Assembly: GCA_029168955.1 (NCBI GenBank)
Contig: JAPDOI010000150.1
Location: forward strand, 806,001-870,000
Direction: 5' to 3'
DNA: 64,000 bases
Source of the DNA: Aplectana chamaeleonis
Lineage: Eukaryota; Nematoda; Chromadorea; Rhabditida; Cosmocercidae
Position numbers and translations under genes: made by a program. The notes below the pieces were generated by a model. It saw nothing but the letters and a program-made list of their open reading frames with translations, did not search any database and was not told where the DNA came from. This document shows, piece after piece, positions 11,444 through 22,900 of this stretch (position 1 is its first letter; every line of letters starts with the position of its first letter).

Positions 11444-12124
11444 TCAAAGGCACAGTCAAAGCTCAAGGACGAAATCCGAGATGTTCTCATGATTGTGAAG
11501 TGAACCCGCCGTACATAGCACCTGCCAAATGCGAGCTCTCAATTCCTCCGAATAAGACATACTTTTTGAACGGCGAAGAATTCAAAAAGTTGAGATGAAA
11601 TTTTACAAAATTTCACAATTGTTATATAAATAATCAAACAATGGTTTTCCATGATGCTGAATTCATTGATGAACAGTATTGATCACCAAACACAAAGTTT
11701 TATTGGAAACCTCGATTTTCGGGGGTGTCCCTGTTCTTTCTGAACGCACTATATATGTAGGATGGAGCCACCCTAAGGCGCCCACCCCCGGAAGCCACAT
11801 TGGTACTCTTCTTTTATGATCGTTCGAGCTCAATAGTGGCGATATGAGCGATAGTTTGCGATCAATGGCCCCGTTCTTCCCTTCATTCTCAGCCTTTATC
11901 TTTATTCAGGTCGGCTCGCATAGATACATCGGTTGCAAATCACAGTAGTTACATGCCTCAGACAACTCGTCCACTATGCTTTTGTAGCTCAATTTTTGAG
12001 CGGCCACAACTCCGTTCTTAGGGAGTCTTGTACGATTTGGGTGACAACTTTGGAAACAACGTGAGACCGTTCTCAGTATAAACAGAAAAACAGAAGAATG
12101 ATTCTTAGGTTTTATTGTGCCTTA
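11444..12124. mobile_element. MITE, AAAGGCACAGT subfamily, copy 1
   Basis: Begins CAAAGGCACAGTC and ends TATTGTGCCTTAA. The interior contains the block CGTTCTTCCCTTCATTCTCA, which recurs in the elements at 17159-17653 and (inverted) 26337-26828; the element at 36607-37098 shares related flanking segments. Confidence 0.65.
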
Positions 12125-13051
12125 AACCCTTTTGGGTCCCGCACACTTTCTACGGCATCCGGCGCACTCCCACTTGGGTCCCGCAGACTTTCTACGGCGT
12201 TCTCTGGCGCACTTCTGAGTCATATACCGTTCGTCGCTTCAAAAAGTACTTCCGAAATCCCGCCGTACTGATTGAAGCGTTGCCCCGTCAAATCCTGAGC
12301 AAAAGCCTATCAGTAACGGTGTTTAATTCACTAGTTCATTTTTACGAATAAGTAAACGTCGGATGGTTTTTAATAACATGTTTACGTGTTTTTGTCTTTC
12401 TTTACCCTCAATTTTGAGGTTCCGCGAAAATTGAGCTACCAACTTCAAAATTTGACAGGAGCTAGGTGCAAACAAAACCAGCTTCCTGGCCAAAAATGAG
12501 CTCTCTAGCTCAACGATAAGTGTTCCAACAAGATCGTGAACGCCAACTGAAAAAAAAGGAGATGAACATTTTTTTCGACCAAAATGACGTGGTTTTGACA
12601 CTTTTTCTCGAATCTCAGGTAACCATTACGGGCCATTTTTTGAACAGTTATTCACCTTTCTAAAGTATATTTAATGCAAAAAGAACGGTCTTCTTACGTT
12701 TACTCTGGACCCTGTTACTGAGATCAGGGGGTTGCGCGATGGCGAATCAAAGCCAAATCTGGTGAGCGCTTCGCGCTCACCACAATACCATTTTTCTTGT
12801 GTTATCAAACCGAGCATTGCGTTTGTCCAACTTACAGTCGGCACTGATTGTAGTGATACTGGCACGGATAGCACTAATATGTTATAGCATACCTGCACCG
12901 CGTTTGCGCCAACGCGAAATAAGGAAAGCAAAGTTGGTGCAAAACTAGTTGGAGCGGGGCACTTCAGAAAATGAAATGATTCATATATGAAATTGAAAAT
13001 TTTTCTGCTGATATCATATCTAAGAAAATACCTCGAGTTCTGATAACGATA

Positions 13052-13539
13052 TCATTCATTCTGCAACTGGATCCTGAGTGCCTCCCCCACCCCGACTGGT
13101 TTTGCACCTGCCAAATATGCTCTCTTCCTGAAGTCCTGCTCACTTTTTATAACATTCCACATAATTTCCCCGTAGTACCGCTCACTCCTTGCAACACCAT
13201 TCACTCCGTACGGTGGTCGGAAATCTACTCCTGAAGTCTTCATGCATTGTACTGAGCGTACACCTTCCAAAACAGGAGAAGGAGAAATTACTGAATGCAT
13301 ACCTCTCTCAGAAAGTGAACGAAATCTATTCCCTCGAAAGCTTCAAAGATCCATCCGCGTCTCTACACGCGATCGCAGATGGTCCTCGCACGATTAGCCT
13401 GCTTCTAAGGAAATCCGTAATATCGCGAAAATCGCGGATCTCGAAAAACGAGGAAGTCGTACAAACAGTCCAAGAGTTGAACGTGGTAGAATACGAGACG
13501 AATATGGATGAAGTACGAGTCATGCTGATGTACCGCTGA
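13052..13539. other. Unassigned overlapping open frames on both strands
   Basis: An 82-codon minus-strand frame (13300-13052) and a 116-codon plus-strand frame (13189-13539) overlap here. The plus frame is rich in charged and Ser residues. Neither has recognisable motifs, convincing splice signals or a second copy in the window. Treat as unknown. Confidence 0.2.
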
Positions 13540-13853
13540 AATCCAGAAGAGTGTAGGTATTTGAAAGCGTCAGCATTGTCATTGCCGTGAACTATATAAA
13601 CTCTGGCAAACCTCTAGTGACCTGTGGATTTCCATTATCACCAGCAGCGGAGCGGTGGGCCTCGCTGAAATATAATCTGTGATGAGGAGGTTCCGACGAA
13701 AAAGTCATAATCGAAAACATGAGCTCACTTGAAATGAAACAGAGTCTAACTACCATCAGGACAATAATGAAAGATAGCAAATAAACACTGCCTATCAGTG
13801 AAACACTGGAAGTGAGTTGAGGAGCTGTGAGTAAGAATCATTCTACTGAGGGC

Positions 13854-13863
13854 TTCTTCACAG
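13854..13863 (+). promoter_or_regulatory. Possible trans-splice (spliced leader) acceptor
   Basis: A pyrimidine-rich TTCTTCACAG lies 31 bases before the start codon of protease gene A and could accept a nematode spliced leader. This is inference from position and sequence only. Gene B has no equally clear site. Confidence 0.25.
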
Positions 13864-13894
13864 CTCGGCCTTCTCATAACATAGCTGGACGTTT

Positions 13895-13954
13895 ATGATC
13901 ACAGTCCTCATCCATGCTGTGCTTATAAGTGAGGTACATGGTTGCAGCTACATG
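13895..13954 (+). CDS. M8 gene A exon 1 (signal peptide)
   Basis: Twenty codons from ATG 13895 to a GTGAGT donor: a hydrophobic run ([11 protein letters not shown]) and then GCSYM. Gene B has an exon of identical length here. The Cys just after the likely cleavage site is in the position of the cysteine-switch region of metazoan M8 propeptides (C...P...V.YG). That last point is inference. Confidence 0.75.
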
Positions 13955-16900
13955 GTGAGTGCAAGGAAACAATCTCTCGAAATGTGTGGATTGCCCCAAC
14001 CTTCTTGCTCGAAATTTAGCCGCCTCTTGACAAAGATGTCTCCTACGGCATCACCGAGTATCCAGCATCTGATCGATCGAAACGAGAGACACCCACTTGG
14101 GATTGGATACGCATAGAAACCGAATATGATCCGTCCTTCAACAGGTTGTGGTTGTTGTTTGTGCTGTTGTTGTTACAAACCAATAATTTTTATTGCTCAG
14201 AAAGCATCTAATACACTGCTTTTTTAACTTTTCATCCTGATACGGCTGGGGGGGGTGTATCCATATTTTTCCTAATTTGCGTGCACCTAAATCCGTTCAC
14301 ATGCGCGAATGTGTTCTGGATTTACCATCACCTTCCTAAAAACAGGGGCATGACTTAGGTTGTTTCTCAAGGAAATCGATTGAGTTGTGTTTTTAGGAAG
14401 TGAAAAAAATCAGGCAAAATTTTCGGATCTCCCCCGCTGTTTTTGGGCGGAGGAGGTCCGAAATCCCATGCGCGCGAGGTCTCCCGCGAAACTTTCGGGG
14501 CGGGGTTCACATCGGAACAACCGGGGGAGTAGAATCGGAGCTTCCGAGGATGCCGGCAATATCAGGTTCATCAACGTGTTTGGACAAAGGGTTCAATAAT
14601 GTTGCAGGTATAAAAGGCTTCTCATCTCGCAGTGTGCTTCAAACGGTTTTTCGGAGCCGGACCTGGAAGGTGGCCTTGAGTCATCAGAAGATCCACCAGA
14701 TGACGGAGGATAATTTTGGTTGCCGAGAGAAGGGGGATCTCCCCACGGTGGGGGGGGGTTGTTCCCAACTGTGGGTCCATATCCCCACGGTCCACAGTAG
14801 GGTGCACCCCACGGTGGAACGTGGCGGTGGAACCACCCCCCCCGTGGGTATGAAGAAAGGGGTCACCCCGATAGTGTCGAGGCTGAACAGAGCCCATGCC
14901 GCTAATGGGGAAGGGGGACACCCGAGATAGTATCGCGGCTGGACTCTTTTTCAATCGGGACTCCCCCGCTGGTTTGTTCGGAGCTGCCGGGGTGGTGTGC
15001 CCGCAGAGTATCCCCGTTTCCTCCCTCGGGACATCCGAGATTTTCGTCTGAGAGCTCGTCCTCCGAGTCCCTTTTACAGCACGGATATGCAACCGGAATT
15101 GGGATTTCCTTTTCGTTTAAAGTAGTAAAGGCTCTCACACGCACATGCAAGCTTCACCCTCCCGGAGGTTTCAATACCTTTCCCCGAAAAGCATGAGCAC
15201 ACTGCACACTTGGACTAGTTACACCCCGCAGCCGCCGTGACTGTTAGCTGCGAGTAGGACTTACAAAGGAGGCTTGCCAACTTCCAGTGGAGTTTCGGTG
15301 GAGCTTTGATATGCAACCTGAATATGTTCTAGGGGGAGGACCGTGCTTGAATACTCCACACTCAGAATCGGGTAAATGTCTCAGGGATTTACAGTAGAAT
15401 TCCAGAAGTGGGCATTTCCATAGCTTTGCAAATAGAAAAAGGGTACACGACTGAAAAATTTTATGACGCATAAAAAATTTCCTCGGACTGAGCTCAAAAA
15501 TTTGTTTCTAGGGGTCGTTTTGGGTGCTGATTACGAATCTGGAGACTATTCGTCGATATTCGGAAAATTCCTTCTGATTTGGCCGAATCTTCGAGATGAG
15601 GGAAACTTTGTTGGCAAAACGCGACTTTTGAAAATGCGGTATCTCGATCAAAGTCTCAGATTTGACTCAAAATTTCACTGTGATTGTTATTTGGGACGCT
15701 GAACGCGAACTTGAGGTCCATTTCGCCCCTTAAAAGGCATTGTGCCTACCACTCAAACGCTAACGTCGGACAGGGAACGAGACTCTCATGCCGTAAAATA
15801 GCGTGTTTTGTTGTGTCGATTGCGTCCAACACTACTCATTGTACGACACCATGGAAGTTTTTGATACCTTGGAGAATGCATTCCTGGATTTCCTTGGTTT
15901 ATTTTGGAAGAAACCTTAACTTACATGATAATTCACGTATTAGAAGATTGAAACGACAAAGCATTTCCAATTTAGGCTGAGTTTCGGTGTGTACAGGCAA
16001 ATTGAAAGAACATTGTTGTGAATTTTTTTTCCATAATGTCGTAGAATGAGTAGTGTTGGACGCAATCGACACAGCAAAACACGCTATTTTACGGCATGAG
16101 AATTTCGTTCCCTGTCCGACGTTAGCGTTCGAGTGTGCCTACCGTAACCTACAGTAACCCTGAGTCTGGCAGGAACACAACACAGATTCGAGTTCAGCGC
16201 CCCAAATAAACCCTAGTTGAAAGTTTCGAGCCGAATCCGAATTTTTTTTTCTGAACGTCCCAAAATTCCCTAATGGTACCCTTACCTTTTTTTGAAGCAG
16301 TGAAAATGCCGTTTTTGGAATCCCCGTAGCCATTTAGCCAATTTCAAGCACGGATCGTTTATATACTCTCACAGACCTACAGCAACGAGAACGTGAATTT
16401 CCAAATTGCCACCGGAAGGTAACAAGCCTCCCTTGTTAGTGAACTGCGTAATAGTATGCTTAGTTCATCGCTGAGTGGATTTGTCATGAGGGCTTCAGTG
16501 GCCACTTGAACGCTAACGTCTGAGGCTCCGGTCAGACTTCGTCGAAAAACCTGCTGAGTCCGACTGAGTCCGAATTAAACCGGGGTGGAAAAACCTGCTG
16601 AGTCCCACTGAGTCCGGTTGCCCCCAGCGCCAACCAACTCCTCTGCGAAACGTGCAATTGATAGTGACGATTATCACCTTAGCTATGAATCGGAACGTGT
16701 TTGGTGGCTGATTTTTCTTGTTTTCAACATGTCTGAATCTGATTTCCGTATCAGCAGCAGGGGGGGGCAGAGCGCAGACGATGAGAGTCGAGAAGCGGCG
16801 GGACTCGGCAGGTCGCAGTCGGCCGAAGAAAATGCACCCATATCCCGTGAGAAACTCCTATATCGATCGGGTGGGGTGAGGACGATTTCTGTGGGACTCA

Positions 16901-19900
16901 GTAGGACTCAGTCGGACTCAGTCGGTGCATTAGCCCCGCCCTTGTACTCATGAGAACCATCAGTATCGACCGGGGGAATCGCGGTGGGCATCAGACGGTC
17001 GCAGTCGGACTCAGCGGGTTGATTTTTTTGCACCCGTCTTCCGAAATTCGATGCGTATCGACCCGGTGGGACTCACTAGATCCACCGACTATGACGGGGC
17101 CTGACAGGGAACGGGATTCTCACTGCGTAAAATAGCGTGTTTGGGCATGCAAATGACATTTAAAATCACTGTTCGCGATAAACTTCATGCTCGAATTTTC
17201 CATGAAAAGCGCTTCTCGTGGCTCTCAGAAGCAGAACAGCGTCGAAAAAACCGGACGAAAAGCTACCCAGGGGCCGCAAAACGGCTTAGAAAAGTGGGAA
17301 AACCCCGCCATTGTGGGCAAGTCCCGCCTCTTCCCGACCCTCGACGTGAATAAAGGAACACTCGAAATCGTGAGTTGAGCGATGGTTTCCGATCAAAAGC
17401 CCCGTTCTTCTCTTCATTCTCAACTTCTCTCTTTACTCAGGTCAGCTCGCATACATTGGCTGCAAAAGACGGCAGTTACAAGCCTCGGACAACTCGTCCA
17501 CCATGCTTCCCTAGCTCAATTTTTGAGGGACCATAACTCCATTCCAAGAAGGTCTTGTACGATTCCAGAAGCATCATTGGAATCAGAATGGGACCGGTTT
17601 CAAGATAGGCGAAAAAACAGAAAAGCGATTTTTATCGCGAACAGTGCCTTTGAGCATGAGAGCCATCAGTCATTCTCGAGGAGTAAAGAATTCTGTCTCG
17701 TGATTTGTCTGAAACTCCATATTTCTTTTGATCCATTGCCCAGTGAAGCTATCCTTCATGAAATCATTCATTCGTACTTTGGCGAAGTGGCGTGTAGATT
17801 ATCGGTATGGAGCTTTGGGAGCCCGACCTGCTCCTACAGCAGTCGCTGCGCGGCGCAACTCATTGTGACCAGTTCAGCCCTCTTGCAACATTCATCAATT
17901 CGCCACTGACTCAGGCAAATCGGGGGACAATATACGTAAGACTCCCCATTGAAGAAAAAACAGATACCGCATCGCGACGCTCGTGAAGGCGTCACAATGG
18001 CGATCGGGACACTAGCTGAAGGCATAGCGAGAAACCCCCAACGATCAGCTGAACGATGACGTCATCAACTTCTAGAAGAACTAATTGGCCAACCGGTTCG
18101 GACACTCAAATCCTTCAAATCCTTTGAGTGTCCGAACCGGACGGTCAATAAGTAGTAGTAGTGTAGCATTTCTAGAAAAACTTATTGGCCAACCAGTTCG
18201 AACACTCGAAGTATTCGAAGGATTCGAGTATGCGAACCGGTTGGCCAATAAGTTCTTGTTCAACTTGACGGCTTTTTCATTTCAATATTCACCACAAGTA
18301 TGTCGTCCCGGGTTGTCGCGGTCCCACGTCGGAGAAAGCCCCTGCCTGGGTCCACGACAGGAGCGTAATATTCGCCGCGGTCTGCGGAGAGGAACCACCT
18401 TCCCCGCGGATCGTGGAAAAATCCGCTCCCATCGGCCGGAGGATATCCCCCATGCAAACGGAAGCATATTGAGGCTATAGAGAAATGTCAGAACCGTTTT
18501 ACCAGAGAACTTTTTATCAGAAAAGGAGGGATAGTTTTTAGCCAAATTCCTGCATTTAAGGCTAGAAATCGTCTATTCAGACTTCCTTAGCTACAATCAA
18601 GGAGAAAGTTCTTTGATGTTTCCATGTTTAGAAACTTTAGAATCTCAAAGTGAAAATTTCCTTCGCACAATTTTTTCAACTCACGCGGTCTAGAAGAAGA
18701 GGACCACATTATAAAATTAAAATCCCTAGGCCGAAGTCTAACTACACTGCGGACTTCTTTAGCACCAGAGCCGCCTTTGCATACAATTCGTTTATGAGTA
18801 AAAATACTAACACCATGGAGTTCTCAAGCTTTGGAGTGAATTGATGCGTGAGCCAATCTGAAAACATATTTCCTATTGATTTCAAGGAACGTATTTGTCG
18901 TGTATCTCCAGTATTTATATTGCTGTTTTGTGCGATTGTCTCAAACATCGTAATAAATCAAATCAAATCAAATCTCCCAGTGGTCAAAAATATGCTGGTC
19001 CCCAGAGATAGACTCCGAGTCACCTTTCGGGGCGGGCATCAGAATGCTGAATGAGGACTCGAATGCGATAAGAGCTTTTACACCGGCCGTGCACGTGATA
19101 AGCACGTCACGCGTTGTCATTCGTGATCACCATCAATTATCCGCTGGGTGTTGTGCGGCAGACCTACTCTGAATTTTTTTTCCGGAAGGGAATATATTTC
19201 CCGGATTCGCGTAGCGGGACTTCCAAACCGAGCAACACCCACTTTTTTCTTATGACTCTCCCTCTGGGTGTTATGCGGCAGACCCGCTGCCGAAATTTTC
19301 CCGGAAGAGTACCCCGATTTGCCGGAGCTATTCACACTTTGGCGAAGCGCAAGTGCGGCGGGTTATCAGAAGGAAAACGAGAAAGCAGACGTCTGATAAC
19401 GTTATAAAACATCCGATTTCGGCACTATCCTAGACGTGGGAGGGGGCACTCAGAATTCAAGTCAGAAATTAAGCGATCCATCGATCGGCAACGCTACCAG
19501 ACGAAGTTGTCCTATAGAATTTAAACAGCCACAATACTTTACAGCTATATCAACCATTTTTTAATAAGGATTTTCGTTCATTTCTATGAGAAAATCTTGA
19601 GCGGCCTCCCCCCGTCTAGGACAGAGCCCCGATTTCTTATTTTCCTTTTGATAATCCGCGGCATCTGCCGGTTCTGCGAACTCATGAATAGGGTGCTAAC
19701 GATACGTCTCTCCTTTAAAATGTCGCCCTGAAGAATTTAAGCATTAACGTCGCTGCTCCGCTAGGGTTTCAGACCTGCTTCAACATACGAGGCTAATCAG
19801 CGTAGCTTACTAAGCCACCATACTGTTTTTAGCAGCGCAAAAACATTACGAGATAGTGCAAGAAAAAATCAAAGTAACCCCTTGTGCATAGCTAAGAGGG

Positions 19901-22900
19901 TACGGGAGAATATGATAGAGCAGATGAATTGCAGGAGGTTATTTGTCGCAAAGATGACCGAAAGGAAGTCATGAGGCGAACTGCAGGAGCTATTTTCGCT
20001 GTGCGATTCGCCGCACAAAACGTCATGCCGTAATTCCTGAAGTGGGGCCACGTTAACCGCCTCCTTTCAAACCTGCGGCAATTAATTCTGGCCTTGGGCC
20101 TCTGTCATTGTCGATTGAAGAAAATACTAGTGACTCGCCGCGTATGAAAAACAAGGACCAGGACGGTTAAAAAAACACCCGAAGCGGTCGATTTCAGTGA
20201 ATCCCGAACACAATACCGCTGCTATACAACGAAAAAAGGGGCCAAATCGCCAAAAAAGGTAAACGAAGCGTCGTTGTCCCACAACTAGCTCTTTGGTGCT
20301 TCGTTTCAAATATTTAAAACGCCGAAGTGTTCAGAATATCGAAAATCAGTCGAGGAAAAAGTTTTTGCAATATTCCGCTGGAACTAATCCTGGGAGTGGG
20401 ATATATTTCTATTTTCACAGTTTTATAGATCGCTTAAGGTTGATTGAAACGAACTGGCTCGCTGCATCGCACCTGCGATGGCATAAAATAGCTGCCTTTT
20501 TTTAGCTCACCGCCCGCTCAGCCTGTTAGACAAACCTATTCAGATTCTGATATGCAGGCCCCATACTATAGTTTTTCGTCAGGAACTCTTTACGTATCTT
20601 ATCGTGAACAAGTAGTACATATCAATTATTGACTTACGGGCTTCAATCCTTGTGAAGAAGTGTAGCCTTCTATTTCACAGTTGCCCATCAAATTAGGGTA
20701 AGCTCAAGAAAATCAGTCATAGGAGAAATCGTTGCGTTTGCAGATTAACTGAGGAGAAAAAGGAGATCTTGGAGGATCTAATCACGGCAGCGCGCGACTA
20801 CTTTGAAAGCACTCTCAAAGTGCGACGGCTCAGTAGTTTACAGTTGATGGCGTAAGTGGATAGATTTCTCCTTTCGTAAGAAAGATGCTGGTGAAAAATT
20901 TTGAGGTCCTGTCATGACTACCTTGGAGGAGTCTATCCCAACGGTACCTTTCTATGTGATGTTGACTGCGAGAAGAAATGTGCCGGCGGGCGCGCTTCAA
21001 ATGAGGCTAACTATTTCTCGGTAGCTCTCCTTCTCACAACTTGTCCTACTTTTCCCTGGAAGTAGCGTTTCTTGGCTAGCTTGAAATTGTAATGTTTATA
21101 AAGAGTCTATGATATATGGAGCAGTGATTTTTCAGCAGTGTATGTGCAGGAAAGGCGGATGCGCTAAAGAAACAGGAACGTATGGAGGTGGGTTTACGTT
21201 TTCAGGGGATTCACTGCTCCTAGCTTCCTCTACGACTCCATCTCTTCAATATGCTTGCACGACCCTGGTTTTCCACTCTTCTAATGGTTTTCCTACCGAC
21301 TGGAACAATGTGATTCTCATGAGTTGAATCGCAGCATTGCCTTCAATACAATATCGCTTAAAGGCAGCATACACGCTGGTAAACGTTGTTGAGATAGCAA
21401 CGTAAACCTAACCGTAAGGCCTGCAACATAACGCTCATGCCTTTGGAAGCGTCAAAAACGAGGCGCAACTACTACTTTACATGAGTGAGACCCGAGTGCT
21501 GCCCCTGCAATTGACCGCCCCGGCTGTATTTGGCCTACCCCAACCAGGAACACATTGAACCATCGACCTCGATAATGCAAACGGTCAGCAAGAGAAATTG
21601 AACAGCCAGATAGGAGGCGACGCAAAAGATCGCCTGATTTGATAGAGAGATCATATTTTCACGTACTGGCCAATTCTTCCATTCTCATGTGTCAGTTGCA
21701 ATAACATTGGATCATTTCAGGCCCAGTAAACAGATTTCCAATCACTTTTCGCGACTTTTCTCAGCACAGAAGTTGTTTAGAGCTCCAGGCATTCCCTAAC
21801 CTGTGAAAAACACGGGAGCAAATTTTATCGTGTATGCTGCCTTTAAGGGATTCGAACCAAAACAACACGGGGCCCATTCCAGCGCCTTTGGCTTTTCATA
21901 TCCCGTCGAATATCCCGCCGAGCATTTTGGGTGGAAATTTATGTGAACAATGCAAAATGCAAAAAATGTATTCCTAGACCTCCAGTCTTGATTTCGATGA
22001 ACCTCAGCATCAGATCAATGTGTTGAACGTTCGTCTGTCGCCCGCAGGCAATGGTATAATGACTCACTTGACTATCGTTTTGGCGGATTCACAATTGAAA
22101 AAAAGGCCAATCCACATGTAGAAATAGTCGGCCAAAAGTTGATACTATCCTGCGAAAATTCAGACAATTTCTAAACAAATGACATTAAAATATAGAGCTG
22201 AGTGGGATACCTCTTCAGAAGTCTTCAGAAAATCATGCGATCAGAAGAGCTGGATTTTTTGGAAACACTGATTTTACTTGCAGTGAGCGGTTACTAAAAA
22301 AATCCGAAATTGGCTGAATATGGCCAAAAGAACTTCTAGAAAATTTGAGTTAAGCTCGTGCTATAAGTAAAACATGTAAAATCTATAAAGGAGGCGTCTT
22401 CATGACAGCTGCAATTAATTCGAAGTAAATCTCCGGCTAATTTTTGCCATGAATCATTGAATCATAAATTGAACATTCAAATGTTTCGCCTGTCATTCCC
22501 ATCAGCTGGCAGCGGAGGTGGATGCATGCCAGCCGGCGAGTGCAATCATTCCTTCCCCAACTACACAACGAGATAGGACGCCGTGCTGTGCTGGGGTGAT
22601 AAGTGGACAGCGGACTGGTCAGTTAACAAGCTCCTCTCGGGGCGCACTTTCCGAGTGGTCGTCTTGTGGCGCCAGATAGTGAGAAGGGCGGGCAGATCAG
22701 TGGAAAGAGCTGGGCAGCGCTGATGATTCAAAAAGTGACTTCAACCAATAGGTGTGACAGCCTTTCCCACTGATCTGCCCGCTCTCCTCACAGTCTGGCG
22801 CCACGAGACGACCACCCACACTTTCCTCAAGAAGTCGCCATCCTTTGACGTGCACGACCCCACCGTTTCTTGCAGTCAGCCACCTCTCAAAGAACGTTCA

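Larger units (their letters stand above)
7223..13894. other. Spacer between receptor and protease gene A
   Basis: Divergent intergenic region: the receptor starts leftward at 7222 and protease A rightward at 13895. It is largely repeats, listed separately (7272-8470, 9264-9546, 10185-11093, 11253-12124). Elsewhere there are only unassigned frames. A possible membrane-protein remnant on the minus strand (8853-8629) and overlapping frames on both strands at 13052-13539 are the strongest. No function is assigned to either. Confidence 0.5.

Noticed and set aside
16618..16953. A 111-codon frame matching another 111-codon frame at 42410-42075
   Set aside because: Both lie wholly inside copies of the same inverted-repeat element, begin with TTG rather than ATG, and differ by compensating frame changes in the middle. 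Shared ancestry of the repeat explains the similarity.
17382..17909. 175-codon open frame, including an HEIIHSYF string reminiscent of a metalloprotease
   Set aside because: The first half is a MITE interior found in several copies. The HExxH-like string stands alone, without the flanking M8 sequence, splice sites or phase.
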